64,000 nucleotides of DNA from Azospira inquinata (GCF_018905915.1 NZ_CP064782.1:1364001-1428000), one strand, 5' to 3'. Positions 36,238 through 46,192 are shown, numbered from the stretch's first letter. A program made the numbers and translations. Notes: generated by a model from the letters alone, not told the origin.

Positions 36238-39200
36238 ATGATCGAATCCCTGATCCGGGCCGCCCTCAAGCAGCGCCTCATCGTGGCAGTGATTGCGGTG
36301 GTGCTGCTGGTGTTCGGCGTGAACGCGGCGCGCAAGCTGTCCGTGGATGCCTTTCCGGACGTCACCAACGTTCAGGTACAGATCGCCACCGAGGCCCCGG
36401 GCCGCTCCCCGGAAGAGGTGGAGCGCTTTGCCACCGTGCCCCTGGAAATCGGCATGACCGGCATGCCCGGCCTCACCGAAATGCGCTCCCTGAATAAGCC
36501 CGGCCTATCCCTCATCACCCTGGTCTTCACCGACGACACGAACGTTTATTTCGCCCGTCAGCTGGTCATGGAACGGCTGCTGGAGGTGGGTTCCCGCATG
36601 CCCCAGGGGGTCACCCCGGTGCTGGGCCCCGTCTCCACGGGCCTGGGGGAGGTTTACCAATACACCCTGGAACGGCCCGATGACGGCAACCGGGCCCTCA
36701 CCCAGGAAGAGCTGACCCAGCGCCGTATCGTCCAGGACTGGGTACTGCGCCCCCTGCTGCGCTCCATTCCCGGGGTGGCGGAAATCAATTCCCAGGGTGG
36801 CTACGAAAAGCAGTACCAGGTACTGGTGAACCCAGACCGGCTGCGCCACTACGGCCTCACCGTGGCGGACGTGTACCAGGCGGTGGGTCGCAATAACGCC
36901 AATTCTGGCGGCGGCGTCCTGCCCCACTACGCGGAGCAGTACCTGATCCGGGGCGTGGGCCTGGTGAAGAACCTGGACGACATCCGCTCCATTGTTTTGA
37001 AGGAGGTGGATGGGGTGCCCGTGTACGTGCGGGACGTGGCCGATGTCACCTTCGGCCATGCCCCCCGCCAGGGGGCCGTGGTGAAAAACGGGGTCACCGA
37101 ATCCGTAGGGGCCGTGGTGATGATGATCGCCAGCGGCAACGCCAAGGAAATCGTCGCCCGCATCAAGACCAAGGTGGATGAAATCAACCGCAAGGGCATG
37201 CTCCCGGACGGCTTGAAGATCGTTCCCTACTACGACCGCTCCGAACTGGTGGATGCGGCGGTGCATACGGTCACCAAGGTGCTCATGGAAGGGGTGGTGC
37301 TGGTGGTCCTGATCCTCCTCCTCTTCCTGGGGGACATCCGTTCCGCGGTCATTGTGGTGGGCACCCTGATTCTCACCCCCCTGCTCACCTTCATGGTCAT
37401 GAACCAGGTCCACCTTTCCGCCAACCTCATGTCCCTGGGGGGCCTGGCCATCGCCATCGGCCTCATGGTGGATGGTTCCGTGGTGGTGGTAGAAAACGCC
37501 TTCGCCCACCTGGGCCGGGCCGAGCCCGGGGAAAGCCGGGTGCGCACCATTTTCCGGGCGGTGACAGAGGTGGCCACCCCAGTGATTTTCGGGGTGGGCA
37601 TCATTATTCTGGTGTTCCTGCCCCTGATGACCCTGGAAGGCATGGAGGGCAAGATGTTCTCCCCCCTGGCCTTTACTATCGCCATCGCCCTGGCTATTTC
37701 CCTGGTCCTTTCCCTGACCCTTTCCCCCGTACTCTCTTCCTATCTGCTCAAGGTGAAGGCAGGGGGCGGGGACCACGATACCCGGGTGATTGCGGCCATG
37801 AAGCGGCCCTACCTGCAGCTGCTCCATCTGGCCCTGGATAACCGGCGCCGCACCATGACCGTGGCCCTGGGGGCCTTTGCTGGCGCCCTGCTGCTCCTGC
37901 CCTTCCTGGGCACCGCCTTTATCCCGGAAATGAAGGAAGGCTCCATTGTTCCCGGCATTAATCGGGTGCCCAATATTTCCCTGGCCGAGTCCATCAAAAT
38001 GGAAATGCAGGCCACAAAACTCATCATGACCGTGCCCGGGGTGAAATCCGTGGTTTCCGGGGTGGGCCGGGGGGAATCCCCCGCCGATCCCCAGGGGCCC
38101 AACGAGTCCTCCCCCATCGTCAGCCTCAAGCCCCGGGCCGAATGGCCCAAGGGCTGGAACCAGGATGACATTGCGGAAGCCATGCGGGACAAGCTCAAGG
38201 TGCTGCCCGGGGTGCAGATTGTTATGGCCCAGCCCATTTCGGACCGGGTGGATGAAATGGTCACCGGGGTCCGTTCCGACATCGCCGTCAAGGTTTTCGG
38301 GGACGACCTCCAGGTACTCAAAGCCAAAGCGGAAGCCATCGCCAAGGTGGCCCAGTCCATCCAGGGCGCCCAGGATCTGCGGGTGGAACGGATCACCGGC
38401 CAGCAATATCTGGTGGTGGAAATCGACCGCCAGGCCATTGCCCGCCTGGGCCTCAACGCCAGCGACGTGCACGACGTGATTGAGACCGCCATCGGCGGCA
38501 AGGAAGCCACGGACATTTACGAAGGGGAACGGCGCTTTGCCGCTACCGTGCGCCTGCCGGAAAGCTACCGGGGGGACGTGGAAGCCATCCGCCGGGTGCT
38601 GGTCACCGCCCCCTCCGGGGTCCAGGTGCCCCTGGAAGCCGTGGCCAATATTCGCCTGGAAGACGGCCCGGCCCAAATCAGCCGGGAAATGGGCAAGCGC
38701 CGCATCGTGGTGGGCGTCAATGTGAAGGACCGGGATCTGGGCAGTTTCGTGGCCGAGCTCCAGCAAAAGGTGGATCAACAGGTGAAATTGCCGGAAGGCT
38801 ATTACCTGGAGTGGGGCGGCCAGTTTCAGAATATGGAGCGAGCCTTGGGGCACCTGGCGGTGATCATCCCGATCACCGTCGGTGCCATTTTTTTCCTTCT
38901 CTTCCTGCTCTTTAAGTCCCTGCGCATGGCCACCCTGATTATTCTGGTCCTGCCCTTTGCCTCCATCGGCGGCATCATCGGCCTCTTTGTCACCGGGGAA
39001 TACCTGTCCGTGCCCGCCTCCGTGGGCTTCATCGCCCTCTGGGGTATTGCCGTGCTAAACGGGGTGGTGCTGGTCTCCTATATCCGCAATCTGCGGGCCG
39101 AAGGCCTGTCCGTGGAAGAAGCGGTGGTGAAGGGGGCCGCCCTGCGCTTTCGCCCGGTGATGATGACCGCCACCGTGGCCATGCTGGGCCTCATTCCCTT

Positions 39201-39345
39201 CCTTTTCGCCAACGGACCGGGGTCCGAGGTGCAGCGGCCCCTGGCCATTGTGGTGATCGGCGGCCTCATTACCTCCACCCTGCTCACCCTGGTGGTGTTG
39301 CCCACCCTTTATAAGTGGTTCGACGAAAAACCGGTGGAAGCTTAA
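36238..39345 (+). CDS. Heavy-metal RND efflux pump (CzcA/CusA family)
   Basis: A 1035-residue HME-RND proton/metal antiporter with 12 transmembrane helices and two large periplasmic loops. The helix-4 motif reads A406-I-G-L-M-V-D412-G-S-V-V-V-V-E419: where CzcA has Asp402 this protein has alanine, as CusA does, while the DGS is unlike CusA's DAA. Substrate (monovalent Cu/Ag versus divalent cations) is therefore unresolved. The start ATG at 36238 is 64 bp after the adaptor. Part of the efflux operon ending in the PII-like gene. Confidence 0.92.
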   Translation: MIESLIRAALKQRLIVAVIAVVLLVFGVNAARKLSVDAFPDVTNVQVQIATEAPGRSPEEVERFATVPLEIGMTGMPGLTEMRSLNKPGLSLITLVFTDDTNVYFARQLVMERLLEVGSRMPQGVTPVLGPVSTGLGEVYQYTLERPDDGNRALTQEELTQRRIVQDWVLRPLLRSIPGVAEINSQGGYEKQYQVLVNPDRLRHYGLTVADVYQAVGRNNANSGGGVLPHYAEQYLIRGVGLVKNLDDIRSIVLKEVDGVPVYVRDVADVTFGHAPRQGAVVKNGVTESVGAVVMMIASGNAKEIVARIKTKVDEINRKGMLPDGLKIVPYYDRSELVDAAVHTVTKVLMEGVVLVVLILLLFLGDIRSAVIVVGTLILTPLLTFMVMNQVHLSANLMSLGGLAIAIGLMVDGSVVVVENAFAHLGRAEPGESRVRTIFRAVTEVATPVIFGVGIIILVFLPLMTLEGMEGKMFSPLAFTIAIALAISLVLSLTLSPVLSSYLLKVKAGGGDHDTRVIAAMKRPYLQLLHLALDNRRRTMTVALGAFAGALLLLPFLGTAFIPEMKEGSIVPGINRVPNISLAESIKMEMQATKLIMTVPGVKSVVSGVGRGESPADPQGPNESSPIVSLKPRAEWPKGWNQDDIAEAMRDKLKVLPGVQIVMAQPISDRVDEMVTGVRSDIAVKVFGDDLQVLKAKAEAIAKVAQSIQGAQDLRVERITGQQYLVVEIDRQAIARLGLNASDVHDVIETAIGGKEATDIYEGERRFAATVRLPESYRGDVEAIRRVLVTAPSGVQVPLEAVANIRLEDGPAQISREMGKRRIVVGVNVKDRDLGSFVAELQQKVDQQVKLPEGYYLEWGGQFQNMERALGHLAVIIPITVGAIFFLLFLLFKSLRMATLIILVLPFASIGGIIGLFVTGEYLSVPASVGFIALWGIAVLNGVVLVSYIRNLRAEGLSVEEAVVKGAALRFRPVMMTATVAMLGLIPFLFANGPGSEVQRPLAIVVIGGLITSTLLTLVVLPTLYKWFDEKPVEA

Positions 39346-39432
39346 AGTGGCTGGGGTCGGGGCAGCCTTCCCGGCCCCTTCCCAAACTGACCGGCCCCCT
39401 TTCTTTTCCCCCGCCCTACGGGAGACTGCGCC

Positions 39433-39771
39433 ATGAAAGAAATCAAGGCGGTAATCCGCCCCAATAAACTGACCGCCCTGCGGGACGCCCTGCGCACCGT
39501 GCCCGGTTTCCCCGGCATGACCGTGACCAAGGCCGAAGGCTGTAGCGCCCCCGCCCGGCGTCCCGGCAACTCCATCAAGGAAGAGCTCACCGACTACACC
39601 CCCAAGGTGCGCCTGGAAATCGTGGCGGAAGACCAGGTAGCAGAAGCCCTCTTCCAGCGCATTATCGAGGTCACCCAGACCGGGCAGGTGGGGGATGGCC
39701 TGGTGTGGATGACCGACATCCACAAGGCCGCCTTCATATTCAAGACCACGCCGGGGGCGGAGGGGCTTTAG
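39433..39771 (+). CDS. PII-like protein linked to metal efflux
   Basis: A 112-residue PII/GlnB-fold protein (MKEIKAVIRPNKLTALRDAL, TPKVRLEIVAEDQVAEALFQ, GDGLVWMTDIHKA). The T-loop region is short and lacks the uridylylated Tyr51 context of GlnB (here [18 protein letters not shown]). It matches the described PII-NG group found beside heavy-metal RND pumps, where it may sense a metal or nucleotide and act on the pump. It is 87 bp after the pump gene. Confidence 0.85.
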   Translation: MKEIKAVIRPNKLTALRDALRTVPGFPGMTVTKAEGCSAPARRPGNSIKEELTDYTPKVRLEIVAEDQVAEALFQRIIEVTQTGQVGDGLVWMTDIHKAAFIFKTTPGAEGL

Positions 39772-39808
39772 GGCCCCGTGTCCAAAGCGCTGCCCCCTGC
39801 CCTGGAAC

Positions 39809-39834
39809 GAAAAAGGGGCCTCCCGGCCCCTTTG
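39809..39834. terminator. Intrinsic terminator after efflux operon
   Basis: AAAAAGGGGCC-TCCC-GGCCCCTTT forms a strong GC stem flanked by A- and T-runs. It serves both the PII-like gene and the convergent hypothetical gene. Confidence 0.75.
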
Positions 39835-39857
39835 CAATGGCTGGAATAGGCCAGCAG

Positions 39858-40349
39858 CTATTCGGGCTTCAGGGTATCCCCATGGCTCTTCAGCTTCTGT
39901 GCCGCCGCTTTGCCCGCCTTGCTAGGCATGACGGAAGTATCCGCATTGGACACCCCGTCCGCTGACGGCATTTCACACTTCACATTGAGGGTGGTTCCCC
40001 AGGCTTGGTAGGTCACGGAGCCGGGGGCGCTGGCCACCCGCTTCAGGTTGGCCGGCTGACAGGGCACCTTACTGGATCCTAGCACGGCGCTGATCTGCAC
40101 CGTATAGGGTTGGCCGTCCCCAATGGCCGCCAGGGATTTACAACGGGTCTGGCCGATGGGGAAGGAATCCGACCAGTCCGTGGCGTAATCCCCCGATACC
40201 ACCCGCATCCAGGCCGCATACCCGGCCCCCACCAGCAGGCTGACGCAGGCCGATTGCTGGGCAAACACGGCCCCGCTACCCAACACCAGACCCGCCAGCC
40301 CCAAGCCTTTCAGACTACGACCCATCCATTTCATCGGTGACGTTTTCAT
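39858..40349 (-). CDS. Exported hypothetical protein
   Basis: A 163-residue protein of unknown function. It has a signal peptide (KGLGLAGLVLGSGAVFAQQ) and four cysteines in the mature part (ACVSLL, TRCKSL, VPCQPA, VKCEMP), consistent with two periplasmic disulfides. The start may be the ATG at 40349 or 40334. It is monocistronic and convergent with the efflux operon. I recognise no family. Confidence 0.7.
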   Translation of the reverse strand: MKTSPMKWMGRSLKGLGLAGLVLGSGAVFAQQSACVSLLVGAGYAAWMRVVSGDYATDWSDSFPIGQTRCKSLAAIGDGQPYTVQISAVLGSSKVPCQPANLKRVASAPGSVTYQAWGTTLNVKCEMPSADGVSNADTSVMPSKAGKAAAQKLKSHGDTLKPE

Positions 40350-40615
40350 GGCGATCCACTCCTGAGAAAAGGTGCCGCTGCCTGCTTTTCACCGGCCCCA
40401 GCGGCAAGAGAGCCGATCCAGGGCATGGGGGCTAAGCCCCTGGTAACGCCCTCGGACAGAATATGCATACGGCAAACTATTTGCAATTGTCATCGAACGG
40501 CATCAGAGAATGGATGGGAGGACAGGGGGGGAACACCCTCCACCTCCCTACAGAGGAGAGGCAGAAGGGAAGGGGCAAGTCGAAGGCAGGCGCCCGGAGG
40601 CTGCCGGGACTGGGG

Positions 40616-41644
40616 TCAGCGGGTCACAAAGGTGGGCTTGAAGCCCAGGGAGACGCGGATGCGCTCCGCCACTTTGTCCGCTTCGGCCCGATTGGGGTAG
40701 GGGCCCACTTGCAAGCGGTGGATGCCCGCCTGGCTGTTGATCTGCATACTCTGGCTCAGCCAGTCCAGATCCCGGGCCAGACGGGCCCGCAGGCTTTCCG
40801 CGTTTTCCTGGCTGGAAAAGGCCCCCAACTGGAGATAAACCCCCGGGCCCAGGGCCCGGGCGGCGGGAGCTGTGCCGGCCAGATGCTGATCTTCCGTCTC
40901 CAGACGCATGGCCAGTTCCCCCAGCTCATCCCGATCCTGACCGGCCGTATTGCTGCGGCGGCTCGGGCGCACGGGCATGGGCGGCGCCACCTGGGCGTAG
41001 GAAACCCCGGTGAGGTCGGGCACGATGGCTTCCACTTCCACTTCGCCGCTGCCCGTGGCCACTAGCCCCAGCTTGTGGGCGGCGGTGTAGGACAGGTCGA
41101 TGACCCGGTCCGCGTGGAAAGGGCCCCGGTCCGTCACCCGCACCACTACAGAACGACCGTTGTGGGTGTTGGTGACCCGCACATAGGAGGGAATGGCTAG
41201 GGTGGGATGGGCGGCGGTCATGGCGAACATGTCGTAGGGTTCGCCGATGGAGGTCTTCTGGCCGTGGAATTTTTTCCCGTACCAGCTGGCAACCCCCACC
41301 GCCTTGTAGGGCTGGAGGGAGGTATTGGGCACGTATTCCTTGCCCAGCACTTCGTAGGGTTTGTTGGCGAAGCGGTTCAAGGGCTCCAGCCGGGGTACCG
41401 CATCGGGAATTTCGTCGATGTTGTCCGGAATGTCTTCCAGGGGGCCGTCGTCCTTGTAATAGCCCCCCCCTTTTTTTAGGACCAGGGGCCGGCGGACCTT
41501 GCTGGGGGTCGGGTTGCTGCCGTAGTAGCCCCCATAGGGGGAGTCGGCCCCATCCACCGGGGCCCGGGACGGGGCACCGCTACAGCCCACCAGATACAGG
41601 GTGGCCAGGGCCGCAGCCAGACCGGTGGGAGCAGCAGGCTTCAC
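40616..41644 (-). CDS. rlpA: RlpA rare lipoprotein, lytic transglycosylase-like
   Basis: A 342-residue lipoprotein with lipobox LYLVGCSG near residue 20, a double-psi beta-barrel domain (VGVASWYGKKFHGQKTSIGE to VRVTDRGPFHADRVIDLSY, with the usual D-R-G-P-F) and a C-terminal SPOR domain (VYLQLGAFSSQENAESLRAR) that binds denuded septal glycan. The start is GTG at 41644, which overlaps the rodA stop (GTGA), because that gives the lipoprotein signal; the longer frame upstream is within rodA. Confidence 0.9.
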   Translation of the reverse strand: MKPAAPTGLAAALATLYLVGCSGAPSRAPVDGADSPYGGYYGSNPTPSKVRRPLVLKKGGGYYKDDGPLEDIPDNIDEIPDAVPRLEPLNRFANKPYEVLGKEYVPNTSLQPYKAVGVASWYGKKFHGQKTSIGEPYDMFAMTAAHPTLAIPSYVRVTNTHNGRSVVVRVTDRGPFHADRVIDLSYTAAHKLGLVATGSGEVEVEAIVPDLTGVSYAQVAPPMPVRPSRRSNTAGQDRDELGELAMRLETEDQHLAGTAPAARALGPGVYLQLGAFSSQENAESLRARLARDLDWLSQSMQINSQAGIHRLQVGPYPNRAEADKVAERIRVSLGFKPTFVTR

Positions 41645-42744
41645 TTTTTCACCAGCATCCGGTGGGTCTGGATGCTCATGAGGATGCCCAGGCCCAGGAA
41701 TAGGGTCACCAGGGCGGTCCCGCCATAGCTGATAAAGGGCAGGGGCACCCCCACCACGGGCAAAATGCCGCTCACCATGCCCATATTGACGAAGGCGTAG
41801 GTGAAGAAAATCAGGGTGATGGAGCCCCCAAGCAGGCGGGTAAACAGGGTGGGAGCGTTGGCGGCAATGACCATGGCTCGGCCGATGAGCAGCAGGTAAA
41901 GCATGACTAGCACCAGATTGCCAATCAGGCCCCATTCCTCGGAAAAGACAGCGAAGATGAAGTCGGTGTGCTTTTCCGGGATAAATTCCAGGTGGGTCTG
42001 GGTGCCGTTCAGCCAGCCCTTGCCGAAGATGCCCCCGGAACCGATGGCGATGGTGGACTGGATAATGTGATAGCCCGCCCCCAGGGGATCGGAACTGGGG
42101 TCTAGCAGGGTCAGGATGCGCTTGCGCTGGTAGTCGTGGAGCACGTTCCAAATCATGGGGGCGGCAGCCCCCGCGGCGGCCAGCATGGCCAGGATCACCT
42201 TCCAGGGCAAACCGGCCAGGAAAATCACGTAAAAGCCCGCCGCCGCCACCAGAATGGCGGTACCCAGGTCCGGCTGTTTGGCGATCAGGGCCACGGGCAC
42301 CAGCAGCAGCACCGCCGCCACCAAGTGCTGGCGCCAGTTCCGGGAGGCTTCATAACACTGGTAGTACCAGGCCAGCATCAGGGGCATGGCGATTTTCATG
42401 ATTTCCGAGGGCTGGATACGGGTCACGCCAATGTTCAGCCAGCGCTTGGCCCCATTCACCTTGACCCCGGCTACCCACACCCCCACCAGCAGAATGAGCC
42501 CCAGCACGTAGAGGGGAATGCCGAAGCGCATCAGGGTCTGGGGTGGCATGCGGGCGACGAACCACATGAGCAGGAAGGCGGAAAAAAGATTCACCATTTC
42601 CGGCAGCAGGCGGCTGTTACCCACGTAGGTGGCGGAATAAACGGTCATGGAGCCCACCACCATGAGGGCCAGGGCCACCCAGGTGAGGAAGGGGTCCAGA
42701 TGGGCCGAAAACCGGCCCCACAGGCGCCTAATCAACTGATGCAT
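41641..42744 (-). CDS. rodA: RodA peptidoglycan glycosyltransferase
   Basis: A 367-residue SEDS family polymerase with ten membrane helices. The catalytic Asp lies in the loop EFIPEKHTDFIFAVFSEEWG region, and the C-terminal PLPFISYGGTALVTLFLGLG is typical. It pairs with PBP2 for elongation. The start at 42744 (MHQLIRRLWGRF) overlaps the PBP2 gene end by 17 bp; a longer frame to 42831 runs antiparallel into PBP2 and is not used. Confidence 0.93.
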   Translation of the reverse strand: MHQLIRRLWGRFSAHLDPFLTWVALALMVVGSMTVYSATYVGNSRLLPEMVNLFSAFLLMWFVARMPPQTLMRFGIPLYVLGLILLVGVWVAGVKVNGAKRWLNIGVTRIQPSEIMKIAMPLMLAWYYQCYEASRNWRQHLVAAVLLLVPVALIAKQPDLGTAILVAAAGFYVIFLAGLPWKVILAMLAAAGAAAPMIWNVLHDYQRKRILTLLDPSSDPLGAGYHIIQSTIAIGSGGIFGKGWLNGTQTHLEFIPEKHTDFIFAVFSEEWGLIGNLVLVMLYLLLIGRAMVIAANAPTLFTRLLGGSITLIFFTYAFVNMGMVSGILPVVGVPLPFISYGGTALVTLFLGLGILMSIQTHRMLVKK

Positions 42745-44656
42745 GGCCGCTCTCGTCCCCGCCCGTGTCATTCCCGGTCTTGATGTCCGCCGCCGGGCCC
42801 TTGGGCACCTTGCCCAGGAGATAGTAGTCAATCACCATGCGGGCGATAGGTCCGGCGGACTGGGCGCCGAAACCGGCATTTTCCACCAACACCGCCAGGG
42901 CGATGCGGGGCTTGTCCGCCGGGGCGAAGGCGATGAACAGGCCATGGTCCCGCAAATGTTCCCGCACCCGGCCGGCAGCGTATTTTTCTCCCCTCAGGCT
43001 GTACACCTGGGCCGTACCGGTCTTGCCACCGGACTCATAGGGCGCCCCGGCAAAGGCCTGGGCCCCCGTCCCTTCCTTATTCACCCCCACCATGGCCCGC
43101 TTGATGGTGGCGATATTTTCCGGCTTCAGGGGAATGACCCGCACCGGCTTGGGTTCCACCACGGTACGGGCACCGCTGCGGGCGTCCGTGATGTATTTGA
43201 CCAGATGGGGCCGGTACATCACCCCATCGTTGGCCAGGGTCGCCACGGCCTGGGCCAGCTGGATGGGGGTGTAGGCGTTGTAGCCCTGGCCGATACCGAT
43301 GGAAATGGTTTCCCCGGCGTACCACTTCTGCTGTTCGGGACGCTTGAAGCGGCGCCGCTTCCAGGCAGGGGAGGGCAGCACCCCTTCCGCTTCCCCCTCA
43401 ATATCTACCCCGGTACGCTGACCGAAGCCGAACTGGCCGACGAACTTGGAAATTGCGTCAATACCCATATCGTTGGCTAGCATGTAGTAATAGGTATCGC
43501 AGGACTGGACGATGGACTGGTAGAGATCCACCCGACCGTGGCCGCCCTTTTTGTCATCCCGGAACTGGTGTCCGCCGAAATTGAAAAAGCCCGGGTCCAT
43601 GATGGCCTGGGAGGCCGTACGCTTGCCCAGTTCCAGGGCCCCCAGGGCCATGTAGGGCTTGAAGGTGGAGCCCGGGGGGTAGGCGCTGTAGATGGCCCGG
43701 TTGAGCATGGGCTTGTCCGGGTTGTTGTTCAGGCCATCCCAGTCATCCGGGCGGATGCCGTCCACAAACAGGTTGGGATCATAGGTGGGCTTGGAGACCA
43801 GGGCCAGAATGCCGCCGGTGGTGGGGTCGATGGCCACCATGGCGCCCCGCCGGGCACCGAAGGCGGTTTCGGCGATTTCCTGGAGCTTGGAATCCAGGGT
43901 CAGGGTCAGGTTATTGCCGGACACCGGGGGGGTACGGGAGAGCACCCGCACCGCGTGGCCCCCCGCATCCACTTCCACCTCCTGATAGCCGGTCTTGCCG
44001 TGCAGCTGGAATTCGTAATGCTGCTCCAGACCGGATTTGCCGAAGTGTTCCGTGCCCTTGTAATTGGCGTCTTCTTCCGCGTCCGCAATACGGTTCAGGT
44101 CATTGTCGTTGACCCGGCCGATGTAGCCCAGGGCGTGGGAAGCCAGTTCCCCCAGGGGATACTGGCGGAAGAGGCGGGCCTTCACCTCCACCCCGGGAAA
44201 GCGGTAGCGATTGGCGGCGAATTTGGCCACTTCTTCATCCGTCAGCCGGGTGCGGATGGGGATGGACTCAAAATTCTTGGCGTCTTCCAGAAGCTTGCGG
44301 AAGCGTTTCCGGTCCTTGGGGGTCACTTCCACCAGCTGACCCAGGGCGTCGATCACCTCATCCAGGGGACCATCCACCTTGGAGGGGGTAATTTCCAGGG
44401 TAAAAGCGGAGTAGTTGCGGGCCAGCACCACCCCGTTCCGGTCCATGATCAGGCCCCGATTGGGCAGGATGGGCACCAGGGAAATACGGTTTTCTTCGGC
44501 CCGGGTGCTGTAGTAATCGTTCTGCACCACCTGGAGCCAGACAAAGCGGCCCACCAGGAGAATGAAGGCGATCAGCACCAGGGCACCGGCCACCCCCAGG
44601 CGGTAGCGATACTGCTCCACCTCCCGATCCGGCGCGTTGAAGTCGTTAAAAGGCAT
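42728..44656 (-). CDS. mrdA: Penicillin-binding protein 2 (transpeptidase)
   Basis: A 642-residue class B PBP of the elongasome. One N-terminal membrane helix (about 21-45, YRLGVAGALVLIAFILLVGR) precedes the dimerisation domain and a transpeptidase domain with YPPGSTFKPY (SxxK), SCD (SxN region QSCDTYYYMLAN) and GGKTGTAQVY (KTG). It lies upstream of rodA, coupled by overlap. Confidence 0.95.
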   Translation of the reverse strand: MPFNDFNAPDREVEQYRYRLGVAGALVLIAFILLVGRFVWLQVVQNDYYSTRAEENRISLVPILPNRGLIMDRNGVVLARNYSAFTLEITPSKVDGPLDEVIDALGQLVEVTPKDRKRFRKLLEDAKNFESIPIRTRLTDEEVAKFAANRYRFPGVEVKARLFRQYPLGELASHALGYIGRVNDNDLNRIADAEEDANYKGTEHFGKSGLEQHYEFQLHGKTGYQEVEVDAGGHAVRVLSRTPPVSGNNLTLTLDSKLQEIAETAFGARRGAMVAIDPTTGGILALVSKPTYDPNLFVDGIRPDDWDGLNNNPDKPMLNRAIYSAYPPGSTFKPYMALGALELGKRTASQAIMDPGFFNFGGHQFRDDKKGGHGRVDLYQSIVQSCDTYYYMLANDMGIDAISKFVGQFGFGQRTGVDIEGEAEGVLPSPAWKRRRFKRPEQQKWYAGETISIGIGQGYNAYTPIQLAQAVATLANDGVMYRPHLVKYITDARSGARTVVEPKPVRVIPLKPENIATIKRAMVGVNKEGTGAQAFAGAPYESGGKTGTAQVYSLRGEKYAAGRVREHLRDHGLFIAFAPADKPRIALAVLVENAGFGAQSAGPIARMVIDYYLLGKVPKGPAADIKTGNDTGGDESGHASVD

Positions 44657-44674
44657 GGGAAACGGTCCCGGAAC

Positions 44675-45196
44675 TCAGATGGGACGGTTTTCGTCCCGCT
44701 CCACCGGCTGGTACTGGGGTAGCAGCAGGATATAGGTGGCGGGCACCCACAGGGCGGCCGCCAGGAAGGGGCCCATGAGATAACCCAGGCCGGGGAAGGC
44801 AGCGCCAGCCATCATGCGGGCGCCCACCTGAATGAGCTGGACCAGCATGAGCAGAGGGAAAATCTGCAAAGCCTGCTGCCCCAGGGGAAACCAGAGAATG
44901 CGCCGGGACAGGCTGGTGGCGCCGTAGGAGAGGAGCACATAGGCCAGGGCATGCTGGCCCATCAGGCTGCCGTCCGCCACATCCATCAACACCCCGAAGA
45001 GAAAGGACCAGCCCATGCCCACCCGGCGGAATTCCCGCAAGCTCCAGAAGCACAGGGTCAGGGCCACCCAGTCGGGCATGGCGGGCCACCGGGCCGTGGG
45101 CAGCAAATTCAGCAGCAGGGCCACGAACAGGGAAAAGAAAATGAACCAGGGCCGGACCGGCAGCAGGATGCGGGAGGAGGTGAACGAGGATTGCAT
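44675..45196 (-). CDS. mreD: Rod shape-determining protein MreD
   Basis: A 173-residue inner-membrane protein with about five helices (RPWFIFFSLFVALLLNLLPT, LREFRRVGMGWSFLFGVLMD then VADGSLMGQHAL). MreD links MreC to the RodA-PBP2 synthase. It lies 9 bp after mreC and 18 bp before mrdA in one operon. Confidence 0.9.
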   Translation of the reverse strand: MQSSFTSSRILLPVRPWFIFFSLFVALLLNLLPTARWPAMPDWVALTLCFWSLREFRRVGMGWSFLFGVLMDVADGSLMGQHALAYVLLSYGATSLSRRILWFPLGQQALQIFPLLMLVQLIQVGARMMAGAAFPGLGYLMGPFLAAALWVPATYILLLPQYQPVERDENRPI

Positions 45197-45205
45197 GGGA
45201 CCTCC

Positions 45206-46192
45206 CTATTTGCCCGCCGCTTTGGCCGCTGGCTGGACCTTGGTCCGCACCGGCGCGGGCTGGTTGGCCCGCCGGTTGCCGGCGACCGTGTCCGGCGTGG
45301 GGGCGGGGGCGATGTCGTTGTTGCGGGGATTTTCCGGGGGCCGGGGAGGCAGGGCTTCCCGGGGATTGAGGATAAGCACTTCGCCGAAGCTTTCCACCGA
45401 ACCCACGGGGGCGCAGATGATGCGGGCGAAGGTGTAGGTGGTGTCCCGCTCGATGTAAATCACCTTGGCCACGGGGAAACCGGCGGGGAAAACCCCGTCC
45501 AGACCGGAGGTGACAATTAGGTCGCCGTTCTGCACATCCGCATTGGCGGGGAGAAAGCGCAGCTCCAGCTGGCCATTGCCCAGACCGAACACCACGGAGC
45601 GAAGTCCGGAGCGTACCACCTGGACCGGCACCGCCTGATCCTTATCCGTGATCAGGGTAACTTCCGAAACCATGGGATAAACTCGGGTCACCTGGCCGAT
45701 CAGGCCCCGGTGATCCACCACCGGCTGGCCCGCTGCCACCTTGTCCTGCAGGCCCTTGTCCACAATCACCCGACGGGAAAAGGGGTCCCGGGCGGCGTAG
45801 AGGATCTGGGCCATCTGGCCGCCGGCGGGCAGGTGTTCCTTGGCCCCCAGCAGGGCCCGCAGATGGGCGTTTTCCGCTTCCAGATGCTGGACCCGTTGCA
45901 GGGTGGTGGCCACCGCCAGCTGGGAGTGCTTCAACTGGCCGTTTTCTTTTTGCAGCTCGGTCAGGGTGGTGAAGTAGTCACCCAGCTGATAAGCCGCCTC
46001 CCCGGGGGCGTGGGCCACCATGTGTAGGGGCGCGGTGACCATGGACACGCCTTGGCGCACCCATTCCAGGTAGTGGAAACGGTGGTCGAGCACCAGAAGG
46101 GACAGGCTCAGCCCCAGGTACAGGGAGAGCATGGCCACGGGCGCCGGGCCCCGTTTGAAGAAAGGTGGTGGTATGTGGTCGATGCCGGCCAC
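45206..46192 (-). CDS. mreC: Rod shape-determining protein MreC
   Basis: A 328-residue bitopic protein. One N-terminal helix (about 18-40, PVAMLSLYLGLSLSLLVLDH), a coiled coil (about 70-115, TTLTELQKENGQLKHSQLAV) and the beta-barrel domain (VIVDKGLQDKVAAGQPVVDH to GVFPAGFPVAKVI). The C-terminal 60 residues are a proline/alanine-rich tail that is long for the family. It activates PBP2. Confidence 0.93.
   Translation of the reverse strand: MAGIDHIPPPFFKRGPAPVAMLSLYLGLSLSLLVLDHRFHYLEWVRQGVSMVTAPLHMVAHAPGEAAYQLGDYFTTLTELQKENGQLKHSQLAVATTLQRVQHLEAENAHLRALLGAKEHLPAGGQMAQILYAARDPFSRRVIVDKGLQDKVAAGQPVVDHRGLIGQVTRVYPMVSEVTLITDKDQAVPVQVVRSGLRSVVFGLGNGQLELRFLPANADVQNGDLIVTSGLDGVFPAGFPVAKVIYIERDTTYTFARIICAPVGSVESFGEVLILNPREALPPRPPENPRNNDIAPAPTPDTVAGNRRANQPAPVRTKVQPAAKAAGK

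Noticed and set aside
36505..38853. Long open frame of 782 codons on the minus strand inside the RND pump gene
   Set aside because: It is the antisense shadow of a GC-rich gene; its product is His/Gly-rich low-complexity sequence with no family features.
40616..42151. Long frame (511 codons) as an extended RlpA
   Set aside because: Its first 169 residues lie antiparallel in frame space within rodA and are low-complexity; the GTG at 41644 gives a proper lipoprotein signal.
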